A stretch of DNA of 64,000 nt from Acanthopleura granulata. Its lineage: Eukaryota > Mollusca > Polyplacophora > Chitonida > Chitonidae. The stretch is from contig JABBOT010000013.1 of assembly GCA_016165875.1 (NCBI GenBank), positions 12,373,435 to 12,437,434 on the forward strand. The letters are read 5' to 3'. This document shows, piece after piece, positions 12,540-31,100 of this stretch. Numbering within the stretch: the stretch's first letter is position 1; each line of letters begins with the position of its first letter. Both the position numbers and the translations under genes were made by a program. Below the pieces are notes generated by a model. That model was not told the DNA's origin. It made no database searches and saw only the letters and a list, made by a program, of their open reading frames with translations.

Positions 12540-13030
12540 AGGGAAGACCTCGTAAAAATCAACTTAGATTGAGTGAAAAGGGCATTGAAAAATCGGCCTG
12601 AAAATATCTTCACTGAATTTTTTAGATATTTTTTGACTAAAATAAACGCATTCAAATAGTTTGATAGTACGGTGAGTTTTAGGCACCATATTGATAATGT
12701 GGTTTAGCAGTGACGTCACACAATATTTTGTATACCTTTATATTTAGCTCTGAATGTTGTTCTTGCGAAGAGTATTCCTGTAATGTTTGCCGGTGTATGG
12801 AAGCGCTGATATGACATTAGATTTCTGTTTTAATGCCATAGAAAAGTCATTGTGACGTCACAGGTGAACCACATCATGAATATACTCCATTAAACCCACC
12901 ATACAATCAAAACATTCGAATACATTTATTTTTATGAAAAAGATCTAAAAAATTCAGTGATGGTATTTTCAGACACAGTTTTTAATGGTCTTTTCACTCA
13001 CCCTAAGTTCATTTTCACGAGGTCTTTCCT
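12540..13030. mobile_element. TTAA-flanked MITE with ~150-bp inverted repeats
   Basis: Left end AGGGAAGACCTCGTAAAAAT matches the reverse complement of the right end (ATTTTCACGAGGTCTTTCCT). Inverted similarity extends about 150 bp inward through CACTGAATTTTTTAGAT. TTAA lies immediately outside both ends (12,536-12,539 and 13,031-13,034), as expected for piggyBac- or Kolobok-type transposition. There is no coding capacity. A shorter relative lies at 55,135-55,389. Confidence 0.8.
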
Positions 13031-13274
13031 TTAAATATCTTTGATGTTTTTAACATGATGTGTTTCTTCCTTGTGGATTTGCAGTAAGATCATTTTTGTA
13101 GGAAATGGCTCTTTCAGCACACCTGAGGTGTCAGGTCAGACGGCATACGACCGCACTACTGGTTAATGCCGATTACTGGTCACATTTAAAATAACATGGT
13201 GTCATTTCTGCAACCGAATAATGGCCAGGTAAACTTCCGGAGAAAAGGATGATTTTTTTTTTGCCCCCATCGCT

Positions 13275-13724
13275 ACATGCCATCGATCTTTCATTCATTG
13301 TCCCCGAGCTCTACCCCATGGCTCTTTCATTCAATGCCCTCATTGTTCGGCCCGATGACTTTCATTCATTCCCCCATTGCTCCATCCCATCGCCGTTTCA
13401 TTGAACCATCGCTTCTTCCCATCGCCGTTTCATTCATCGCCCCATTTGCTCTATCCCTTCACCCTTTCACTGAACATTGTTCCATCACATCGCCCTTTCA
13501 TCTATTGTCCCATCGATATTTCATTCGGGGCCACATCGTTGCACATTATTCCATTACCATAAAATTTCGTTGCTCTTTCGTTCATCACTCAATCACTCAG
13601 TCACCCTCTTTCCATCCCCCATAGGATATCATTCCATCGCCCCGATATACCGCTCCATGGCTGAATCGTTCGTCATTCCCTTATAACGCTCCATGGTTCC
13701 ATAGTTCATCGAGCCATCGCTCCA
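13275..13724. repeat. Degenerate CATCGCCCTTTCATTC minisatellite
   Basis: A pyrimidine-rich array of variable 20-40 base units built on CCATCGC, CTTTCATTC and TCATTCC. The bias keeps several frames open (13,277-13,624, 13,377-13,562, 13,477-13,686), which I do not regard as genes. A CACTG MITE has inserted near its right end. Confidence 0.7.
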
Positions 13725-14056
13725 CACTGCAAAAACAAATGGTGTAGTTTGGTGTAGGCAGTCTTATAATTAGTAATTTTTGCTGTATATTTACACGTTG
13801 CTGTAGAAAAAAAGTTATCTTTAATTACCAGATATTCACCTGTTTAGTAATACCTCTTTTATGTGAAGAATTACATTGGTTACGGGCAATACATCTGTAA
13901 ATTTACAGGTGTGATGAACATTTGCACCATATCTCATAATCCTACAGGAAAGAGTGTAAACTAACACAAAAAATTGCAGCATTATTTTTACACTTGAATT
14001 CACTGTTCCGGGGTACATGAATTTCTGTTGTAAAATTACATTTTTTTTTTGCAGTG
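13725..14056. mobile_element. CACTG-ended MITE (332 bp)
   Basis: Starts CACTGCAAAAAC and ends TTTTTTGCAGTG, giving 11-12-bp terminal inverted repeats. A 2-bp CA lies outside each end (13,723-13,724 and 14,057-14,058). CACT-type ends with a short target duplication fit the CACTA/Mirage/Chapaev group of cut-and-paste elements. No transposase is encoded. It interrupts the pyrimidine-rich array, which continues at 14,057. Confidence 0.7.
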
Positions 14057-14600
14057 CATTCAATAGGTCTGTTATTCCATGGATACGTTGCTCATCACTC
14101 CCTAGTTTCATACATCGTAACCATTGTTCCATCATTCAGTTACATTGCCCAAATGCCTAAGTATGAAGATGGAGCAATATCTATTCTCTGGCATCATATC
14201 TCACAGGGCATTTCTGTGTCAGAGAAGAAAATTCTGCGAAACTTGTCAGAGGCGATAACAGGGCTGTTTACTAAGTTGCGTACGAAATTCAACGTAACCT
14301 TCTCACCTCGGCCAAGTCTCACATCCGGTTTTCCCAGAATGCTCCAGTAGGAGGTTAACGGATGTAACTAGCACTTTGGTTTCAGGCAAGTCAGCAGATA
14401 CAGCAGAGTATTTGCTGGGAGCCGACAGGTCTCACGAGACGGGCCACAGTTTAGTGGGGTCACCTGTATATGGGCATTAGGACAGGTGATTCAACACACG
14501 ATAAGCAAACTTTACCTAAGTAGTTAACTCACGTCATTTAAATTATGTAAACATAGGGGCACGTGCGTAGTATTGATTTCATTTACTTTAGAAATTCGAT
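14057..14600. other. Upstream flank of the amylase gene
   Basis: Apart from the tail of the pyrimidine array (to about 14,140) no repeat or gene is recognised. This is the likely proximal regulatory region of the amylase gene, but I cannot identify specific factor sites. Confidence 0.35.
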
Positions 14601-14604
14601 ACAC

Positions 14605-14641
14605 GTATATGTATATGATGCTAATTTGAAGCACACTCACA
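14605..14641 (+). promoter_or_regulatory. Possible amylase core promoter
   Basis: A TATA-like GTATATGTATATG lies about 30 bases before an initiator-like CACTCACAG, with the proposed amylase ATG at 14,668. Spacing suits a TATA/Inr promoter with a very short leader. This is inference; 5' transcript ends would decide it. Confidence 0.25.
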
Positions 14642-14667
14642 GCTTTGTGAACTGAACAAAGTCGAGG

Positions 14668-22526
<7,859 letters not shown>

Positions 22527-22537
22527 ACAAAACTGTA

Positions 22538-22543
22538 AATAAA
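22538..22543 (+). terminator. Candidate amylase polyadenylation signal
   Basis: AATAAA 12 bases after the amylase stop codon. A very short 3' UTR is implied. The hexamer is common in AT-rich DNA, so this is tentative. Confidence 0.45.
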
Positions 22544-22595
22544 GAAAGGAAATTAAAGGCAATGGAAAATATACATCAGTTACAAATAGTACAAT

Positions 22596-22601
22596 TTTAT
22601 T
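22596..22601 (-). terminator. Candidate distal polyadenylation signal of L1-like A
   Basis: TTTATT on the plus strand is AATAAA on the minus strand. If used, the 3' UTR of the L1-like A gene would be about 2.5 kb and would end within a few dozen bases of the amylase 3' end. Nearer hexamers exist within the SINE tails. Confidence 0.25.
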
Positions 22602-23521
22602 ATTTCAAGCATGTTTTATGGCAATCTGCACATAACAAAGTATTTTTTAACAAAGTGTAGTACGCTTAGCATGTCATCCAATATTTATATATTGATTTTC
22701 TTTATAAAATGGCATTTAACGCTATGTTCTGTTCACTTGTACGACGGTAGCCATGTTTATGGTTGAGTATATGCGCAATACCAGAAATATACCACGGCTC
22801 TTTGACCATTACGTGCCAAACCTTCTTACTTAAAGTCACAGTCAAGCAAGTTAGAGCTTCTTGCCGTTCTGTTTGAAGGACAATATCACACAGAGTCATG
22901 TAAAATCATTCTCGCACGCGTTTAGGGTCACTTAAACGTCTACAGGTGGAATGCCAAAAAATAGTATGAAGCAAGAAGAGTGTTGTGTGGAAGTTTCAAG
23001 AGAGGGCACAATGGCTAAACACAAGTCCAATATTGCAAACTGTGTGCCAAAGCACTTTTTCCGACATTCATTTGCATATTTTCTCTTTAGACTCAAAACA
23101 TAATTTAGATATACCGATCTCAGTTTACCACATCGACACTCACAGTGACGAGAAGATGGCAAAATGGTACACATTCTCATTTACATGTTTGACCAATGGG
23201 CTGGCCGCGGTGATTGGTAAATTCAAATGACCAGCCAATCACAAGCTCAGGGTCACCAATGGGAAGGAGACTTACAATGAGAAAAACACCGGCGACACAG
23301 TCAAACTGTTCATGATTGGTTAACTTCAACGTTCAGGGGAAGTTTGAAAATCCCTGCGCACGCTCTAAAGCCATAGACAACCAGACTATAGTGTAACAAC
23401 ATATGAATCTACAGCGTATTATGATAAACTCAAAGCACACAAATTCTAGCCAAAACAAGTAAACATGTAGGGCAGGTCCCGCTTTTCGCACGTGTATAAA
23501 AGCAACATATTACTTGGAAGA

Positions 23522-23778
23522 TATTTATTTATTTTATTTCTATTTAACACTTTATCCGATTGGTGTTTTACACCGTACTCAAGAATATTTCACCTATAGG
23601 ACGGCGACCACCATTATGGGGTGAGAAATCGGACAGAGCCCCGGTGAAAACCTACGACCATCAGCAGGTTACTGGCCGACTTCCCACGCACGACCGGTGA
23701 GGAGGCCAGCTTGAGCTAGGCTTGAATTCACAGCGAACGCAGTGGTGAGAGGCTCCTGTGCCATTATGCTGCACTTAG
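23522..23778 (-). mobile_element. SINE trimer, unit 1
   Basis: Nearly complete reverse copy ending in GCTGCACTTAGAAGATATTT, a junction repeated at the end of the next unit. Confidence 0.75.
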
Positions 23779-23782
23779 AAGA

Positions 23783-23884
23783 TATTTATTTATTTATTTA
23801 CCCTATTGGTGATTACGCCGTACGCAAAAATATTTCACATCACATTGGTGACAGGCTCCTGAACCACTACGTTGCACTTAGAAG
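23783..23884 (-). mobile_element. SINE trimer, unit 2, internally deleted
   Basis: The tail end (CCTATTGGTGATTACGCCG) jumps directly to the head-proximal part (GTGACAGGCTCCTGAACCAC), with about 130 bp of body missing. It ends GTTGCACTTAGAAGACATTC like unit 1. Confidence 0.7.
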
Positions 23885-23888
23885 ACAT

Positions 23889-24122
23889 TCATATATTTAT
23901 TTGTTTGATTGTTGTTTTACTCCGTACTCAAGAATACTTCACAGGACGGTGACCAGCATTACGATACGAGAAAATCGAACAGGGCCCGTGGAAAACCCAC
24001 GACCATCTGCAATATCATTTCCGACCTTCTCACATACGACCGGAGAGGAAGCCAGCATGAGCTGGACTTGGAACTCACAGCAACCGCAATGGTGAGAGGC
24101 TCCTGGGTCATTATGTTGCACT
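23889..24122 (-). mobile_element. SINE trimer, unit 3
   Basis: Nearly complete reverse copy (GATTGTTGTTTTACTCCGTA to GGGTCATTATGTTGCACTA). The three units run head to tail with the same GCACTTAGAAGA junction, which suggests tandem duplication of one insertion. Confidence 0.75.
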
Positions 24123-24499
24123 ATATAATTATATAAATACACGGAGGGCATATAAAATGACATGGGTACAAAAGATCAATGAACAGATACATTTGAGACA
24201 GTGGTAAAAACATCTATAAATCGAGCTATGAGCTCGATCTCAAGGGCTACAAACAGTCTCATCACGCATATGTGTAAGAAATGGAATAACATTCTCAACT
24301 TTCTACATCATTGTATTCCACCTACAATTTCGTCCTTTCGTTCTCATCTGCGATATATGCACATTACCCGTGTGTACCTTACTAGAAATGGTTACACATT
24401 GCATGATTTGACACTGTTTTTGACACTTTACCTGATGATGGGCAAAGTATTCTCCGAAAGCTAGTAATATAGGATCATGTTGTATAAAGCATGTTTTGT

Positions 24500-24790
24500 C
24501 GCATTATTTCACGACTTTGACACTATGCACACGATTTGAAACTACGTACATGATTTGAAACTATGTACATGATTTGGAACTATGCACATGATTTGAAGCT
24601 ATGTGTATAATTTGAAACTATGTGTATGATTTGACACCGTGCATGCTTTGACACCGTGCATGCTTTGACACTGTGCATGCTTTGAAACTATGTACATGAT
24701 TTGAAACTATGTGCATGATTTGAAACTATGTGCATGCTTTGAAACTCTGCCCATGCTTTGAAACTACGTGCATGATTTGAAAATTGTGTA
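24500..24790. repeat. 18-19-bp tandem array, ATGATTTGAAACTATGTRC
   Basis: About 15 variant units, such as ACATGATTTGAAACTATGT and GCATGCTTTGACACCGT, run uninterrupted. Two subfamilies alternate, with TTTGAAACTATG and TTTGACACCGTG cores. Confidence 0.85.
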
Positions 24791-25156
24791 TCATTTTAAC
24801 ACGATAAATAAGATATACAGTGGCATTGTCCTCTTTTCGTATGAGTTTAGACACAAGCATAACTGAACATTCATTTCCACTCATGTTTTTGAAACAGACT
24901 TTGTACACAAATATCTAATTTTGAGCATTTTTAAGTACCACTCTTTGCTGTAACTACACTAAACATGGCCTATTTTGACCGAGAATAATCGCTAGAAAAT
25001 TTTTTTTAAAATATTAAACAAACTACTCAAAGCAAGCAAGCCCTGGAACAAAATTATAAACGCTATTCGAAATCTCTTCCGATATATTTAGGAACGTGAA
25101 AGATAACAACTACACCTCTGATTGTAAGATATACATTAAGGGAGGTCAAGGATAAG

Positions 25157-28100
25157 TTACACTTCCGACTGACCCATATCACCGCCTTTTCGCCCACCGT
25201 AGTTGAGAAAAGAACTAGCTTCGCTGAACTTCGTCTTCTTGTCAGGATCATCACTGAAGAGAAGAGAAACAAGATTTAATTACCGGTACTAACCAAAATC
25301 TACCAGGAACCTGCTGATAGTCGTGGGTGTCCTCCAGGCGCTGCCCGATTTCCTCCAACCATAATGCTGACAGCCGTCGTATAAGAGAAATATTCTTGAG
25401 TACGACGTAAAAAACCAATCAGATAAATAAATAAAATTATTATCTATAGGTTTCACTTTTATTTTCATCCATGTACTTATTCCTTGGGCAGATCTGACTA
25501 GCTTCCTTACACCAGAAACCCGGTCAGAAAGCTGCTTTAAACAGTGAACCTAAACCGGGAGTAGGTCTAACGGGGCTGTTCTAAGCAGTGTGCCGACACC
25601 CTGAGCAGGTCTAAGCGGTGTTCTAACTAGTACACTTACACTCTAGTCACATCTTGGAAGCCAATGTCAGCCAGCTCTTTCTCGGGATCGTGACCTGCTT
25701 TACGTTCTTTCTCATCCACTAAGAAAAAAGACAAAGAAATTATCTTCTTGAGACAAATTTGCTAAAAAGTTATTTCCTTACAAAGGGTCTACATCAGTAG
25801 AGTGGATGATAGCGTCATGTTGCTGAAATAAACTTAGGGCTAGCAAAAACTTCAAAACTTACGGCCTCCTTTACCCAGTGGTTAGCGTTGTAGCGCAGCA
25901 CAATGACCAAGGAGTCTCTCCCGAATGTGGTTGCTCTGAGTTCAAGGAGGGGAAGGGGATTTGTTTTTAATGGCGTTTTCCGTCCCACCGGGACGACGCA
26001 CGCCAACTGTGAGTTCAAGTTCAGCTCATTCTGATTTATACTCTCCGGTCGTCGGTAGGAATATCTTCCACCAATTTGCCGATGTTCATGTACTTCCCCA
26101 GGGCTAGGCCCTGTTTCTTCCCACCATAATCATAGCGGCCGTCATATGAGTGAAATATTCTAGAGTACGGCTTAAAAACATCAGTCGATTTAATGAATAG
26201 ATTAACGTCAGAACCCCCCCCCCCCCCCCGCTGAATGATTTACGATGAGAATTATATTTGGACACAAAGGATAAAGTGTAAGGAGTCATGACAAAGAAAA
26301 GTGTCATGACAAACTAAAGTGTCATGACAAAGTAAAATAAAGTGTCATGACAAACTAGAGTGTCATGATAAAGTAAAGTGTCATGACAAACTAAAGTGTC
26401 ATGATAAAGTAAAGTGTCATGACAAAGCAAAGTGTCATGATAAAAACAACGAGCAGGGAGTGTGACACAATTCTATCGATGGATTTAACAGCCTTGTATG
26501 TATGACTTTCAGAAGCAGTCGTTTGATATTTCCTAGTTTGTTGCTTTCAGAAATCGGACTGGCTCAGATTTAATTTAAATAGGAAGTACTTTAATCCATA
26601 TGACACCGAATACCAAAAACTGAATGTCTGTTTGAGCCCGGGTGGTTTCCATCGTTTTGGTGTCACTGAATCAGGCCAATATCATTCCGCTGCCATGCAA
26701 AATGAAAATTTGATCTGAGCAGTTCAAGTTCCGTAAGCAACGAAGTTACCCCAGTCCTATGGGTAAGGTGATTACGGCTATTGTGCTTACGTCATTCCAA
26801 ATTTTCCGATTGTAGTTAGCTGCATGGAAACCAGAAATTTGATGAAAATATCTCCAGTTTAAATAGGAATCGATTTCACCTCAATATGAATCTGTGGAGC
26901 AAATATGAAATCCTAATCTGAGGAGGTTTAACTTCTATTGGTGAAACGTCCTTGGAATTTGTTTTCCGAACGCCATGGAAACCAGAAATTTAATTGAAAT
27001 ATCCCGAGCTTAAATAAGGCACTACAGCATATCTTTCAATATGAACCTATATAACAAATATGAAATCTCTATCTGAAGCGGGTTAAGCTTCTGATGGGAT
27101 CGCCTGGCTAAAAAGAAATCAACAGTTTTTTTAGCATGATAAGGAGACATTTTATCGAAATGGCCATTGTAAAAAATATATTTCCTTCAGTATAAACCTG
27201 CACTATGAATATGAAGTCTGTACTTGCATAGGTCTGATTTGCGTGGCGCTCATCTCCTTGAAACGTTGCTATTTCGAGTCGATTGCCATTGGATTCTGAC
27301 GAAAACAGCCAGAGTATAAACATAATTGTAAACCTAGTCACCTCAGCATGAACCTGAATATGAAATATGAATTATTTATCTGCAGGGCTTGCAAATATAC
27401 GACGATAACGTCATTCATACGAACAGACGGACGAACGCATATTCTGACGTCGTTAGCACTTTATGCACAACGTTCTGATGGGATGAAAAGAAGCGTGTTT
27501 AATCTCATTTAGGATTAAGGGCGCGAGTGATGGCGAATTTAAAACCGCCTTGGGTATTTTAACCTCTGCTGGTGCTGTTCAGTAAATTAAAGAGCCCTAG
27601 GTAGGTTATGGCTTGTGCTGGTGGGATATTTCCTGTGCTACTTCACACACGCTCCATATGGAATCTGTACCATCTGGTAACCATCAGTTAGGTTTGTTGA
27701 AAGTTACCATCTTGAATCTTTACAGACATTACGATCTCTGTCACTGACTGGAGGTTACCATCCAAAACCTTTCACTAGTTGCATTCTGGAAACTTTTAAC
27801 TGACAATACACAATAAGTTAGAGAACTCTGGGTGGGCCATGTAATTCAGCCTTGACTGCTGATTATCATCTGTAACTCCCCCTGCTAGTTACGTGTAACA
27901 TCTGGAACCTTTACTGTGGAGTACCATCTTGAACCTTTACTGCTAGTTAACATGTAAACCTTTACTGGTGGTTAATATCTGGAACCTTTAGTGTTGCTTA
28001 CCGTATGGGGCCTTCACTCTTGGTTACCATCTGGAACCTTTACCGATGGTGTACAATAAATTACAGGACATTCATGGAACCTGTTCCAGTATACACATGA

Positions 28101-31100
28101 AGGTTCTATCCAGCAAATACGTCTGGCACTCAGCGACTTACCCGGGTAGGTTTCGCCACGGTTCCGGTATAGAAAACAGCAGATGAGGACAATGATGAGG
28201 ATAAGCACGATAACAGCAACGATGATGGCAATCCACCACAGATCCAGAGGAGACCCACCTTTGACTGTTGAAGAGGACAAATTCTACATGTAAATTAGAA
28301 CCACCTGGACAAAACAGAGAGAGAGAGAGAGAGAGAAAGCAAGAAAAATGGCCATCTGATTGAAAATGTCAACATGAATATTTGAGTTAAAGTAAGAACT
28401 TTGCATTCATTAATCAGCAGCAGGGGGTCGGTGACGTCTTCAAATGTTGATGTATGAAGATTGGATTTGACAGGGCCATCCGCATCAGAGGTATAACAAC
28501 AACGCAGGGACAAGAAGCTGAGCAACAAAACGCATGGAATAAGATGTGATAATCGTCGTATGAGTGGAGCGCTGATTGGTTAAACATACGGCCTCGTTTA
28601 CAGGTAGGTCAGTCTGCACCATATCAAACCGGTGACTTATTTCCCGGTGAAGTTCTATCGGGAGGAAGGATTAGACATGACACAATGATTTGTATCTTTA
28701 TTTCTTTACTTGATTGGTGTTTTACGCCGTATTCCTGTATATTTCACTTACACAACAGCTGCCAGCATTATGCTGGGATGAAACCGGACAGAGCCCGGGG
28801 GAGCCCAAGAGTATCCGCAGGTTGCTGGCGGTCCTTCCCACGTACAGCCCGAGAGGAAGTCAGCATGAGCTCGACTTGAGCTCACAGCGACCGCATTGGT
28901 GAGAGGCACCATTGTCATTACGCCGCGCTGGCGCGGTAATCCCCTCGATCACGAATGACATATTTCAAGCTGTTCATATGTTAAGCTGCCGCACTTTTTC
29001 TCTGGTCTGACAGCTTCTCATATGATGTTTTAAGCAATCCACAGATATATTTCAAGTATGCAAAGGAAACGTGATTAATGGTGGGAGGAACCTATCTCGG
29101 CAGGCATCTGGCAACCCTTCTGACGTCTAATCCCAACTCTGGGATCACCTCATTCATTTCGGGGGAAATTGAAATGTTCTTGATTATGGGGGTAAAACCT
29201 CCAAACAAAATAAATACAGGAATTATACCAAACATTGTACATGACTGATTCATGGCACTCACTTGGTTCCGTGTTGGAGATAAACGTGTGGACGACCACG
29301 TCGCCCTCGCCTTTCGGCAGCCCCATCGACACCAGGCAGCTGTAGTTACCCAGGACATTCTCAAACTCCTGTCCTCCCGTTAACTCTGTCGCGTTGACGA
29401 TCAGGGTGTTTAGGGCATCCACGTAGACGGAGTCAGCGGGGTTTTTACTGACAGCCTGGCCATTCTTGGACCATCTATAGGTGAGCTGACTGTGATACAG
29501 AGGGTCGGCCAGCGCGAAAATGGGCACTTCCAGAAGGTCACCAGGCTTAACAGTATAATCTGGCTTGGGCTTCACATCCACAATAGTTCTGTCTGTTTTG
29601 CGAGAGTTACACAGAGTTTATATATTTAGCACCTTCCGAAAAGGAAGTTTTATATCTATAGTTATATAACTTATGGTGTTTATTTGTGTGACTCTCTGCC
29701 CGTTTGGCCCCGGTTCCACGAATTAATTAACGATTTTTAATTAATATTTTTGAGGATGTAAAGTACAAGCGAGATAAATACAAACAACATTTATTCATCA
29801 GTGTCACATTGTACAGAAATCGATAATATTTTTCCCTCACCTGAATCGGGACACACGTCTTCAAATTGCCTAAGTGGAGCTATTCATTCGCAAAGTTTAC
29901 AATGAAATCTTGTTAAAACAAAATTCTCAACGCAAAACAATCCATATAGCCACGCAAGGCTCCTTGTGTACTAACAAAATAAATATGGAAGTCTGATGAA
30001 CTCTATATAGTACGTAACCCCGTCATTTCATCGGTGCATGAGTTTCTGTAATTATTTTCTGTTTTCTTTTGATTGATAATAAAGCATAAGTACAATTTTT
30101 CAGAGACCAGTAATTATGACTGCATGTTGGTCTTTATGCCGAGATCTGAGGATCATGCACATTTTGGTATTTAGGTTGTTTTGAGCAGCTAAGATGGCTG
30201 CAATCCAGAGACACCACATGACGTTCCCACGTGCAGCATGGCGTATTATAATCAGGCCTAAGCAGTGTCAAATTGTCGTATGATTAAGCGATTGTTTCTA
30301 TAATTGTCTTAGTTTGTTGCCATTATTAATAGTTTGTTTGAACATTTTATTCTTCAGACGTAAAATTATAAGAGCCATTCTGATAGTTTTGACAACTACT
30401 TTTGCAGCTCGAGAAACAGTGCTGTTAAACATGGTAATATTTTACCCGTGACGTCCAGGAAACTGTCCTGATAGCCATTGTTGTTACACAGGTTACTGTC
30501 TTACCTATGAGGTCCGAGAAAGCGTCTTTCAGCTGATAACCAATGTTGTTAGACATGTTAAAGTCTTACCTGACAATCGGGAAGGTATCCTTCAGTCGAT
30601 AGCCAATGCTGTCAGACAGACTAATGTCTTACATATAACTTTCAGGAGAGCACGCTCAGCCCCTTGCCCAAAATTTGTTAGACATGTTAATGTATTACCT
30701 ATGACATTCAGGAAAGCGTCCGCCAGTTGATAGCCAATGCTGTTAGATACATTACACTGAATATTCATGATATCGGAAGGTTTACGGGCTTCCGCGACGA
30801 TGAGTTTTGTTCCGGATATTGTTATTTTTCCTGTGGTTCCAGCTGAAAGGGAAAGAAATAGAGAAGACAAAATTTCGAAACTTTTATGGGACGAGTTCAG
30901 GATTCTCTCCAATGAATGAGACAATTACAGTCTTTCAGTTTCGAGACGAAAAGTAGCGCCCTTAGGCCGACCTATCCAAATGGAAATTTTGATGAAGTCA
31001 CATTTTGAACGCTGAATATATCCCTGGCTGTTTACTGTAGAAACCTATGGCGAGTGAATCAAATGTTCCTTTCAAGGCCCATCATAATGGCGTCACATTG

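Larger units (their letters stand above)
22930..24260. repeat. Duplicated block Z, copy downstream of gene A
   Basis: Shared with 56,290-56,900 in the same orientation. Common landmarks are GCAGGTCCC-CTTTTCGCACG, CGCACGTGTATAAAA, TACACGGAGGGCATATAAAA and GGTAAAAACATCTAT. In this copy a SINE trimer (23,522-24,122) interrupts the block at a point uninterrupted in the other copy, so it was inserted after the duplication. Confidence 0.75.
22602..25156 (-). other. Downstream region or possible 3' UTR of L1-like A
   Basis: No coding exon. It holds a segment (about 22,930-24,260) also found downstream of L1-like B, a SINE trimer and an 18-19-bp tandem array. Conservation between the two paralogues at a comparable downstream position suggests long 3' UTRs or a duplicated regulatory flank; the sequence alone cannot separate these. 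Confidence 0.4.

Noticed and set aside
13277..13686. Ser/Pro/His-rich frames
   Set aside because: Compositional artefact of the pyrimidine-rich CATTC array.
24500..24790. CRISPR-like direct repeats
   Set aside because: Units are head-to-tail with no spacers; an ordinary minisatellite in a eukaryotic genome. The same applies to 26,282-26,450.
28265..29262. Possible FNIII exons between the Ig6-like and TM exons of gene A
   Set aside because: I looked for the FNIII W/L/Y pattern with splice sites on the minus strand and found only a SINE and unstructured sequence; phase-1 junctions also connect directly.
29593..30698. A missing Ig5 exon in gene A
   Set aside because: The interval holds junction-array copies of exon 9 and AT-rich sequence; no second complete Ig exon with cysteines and tryptophan was seen.
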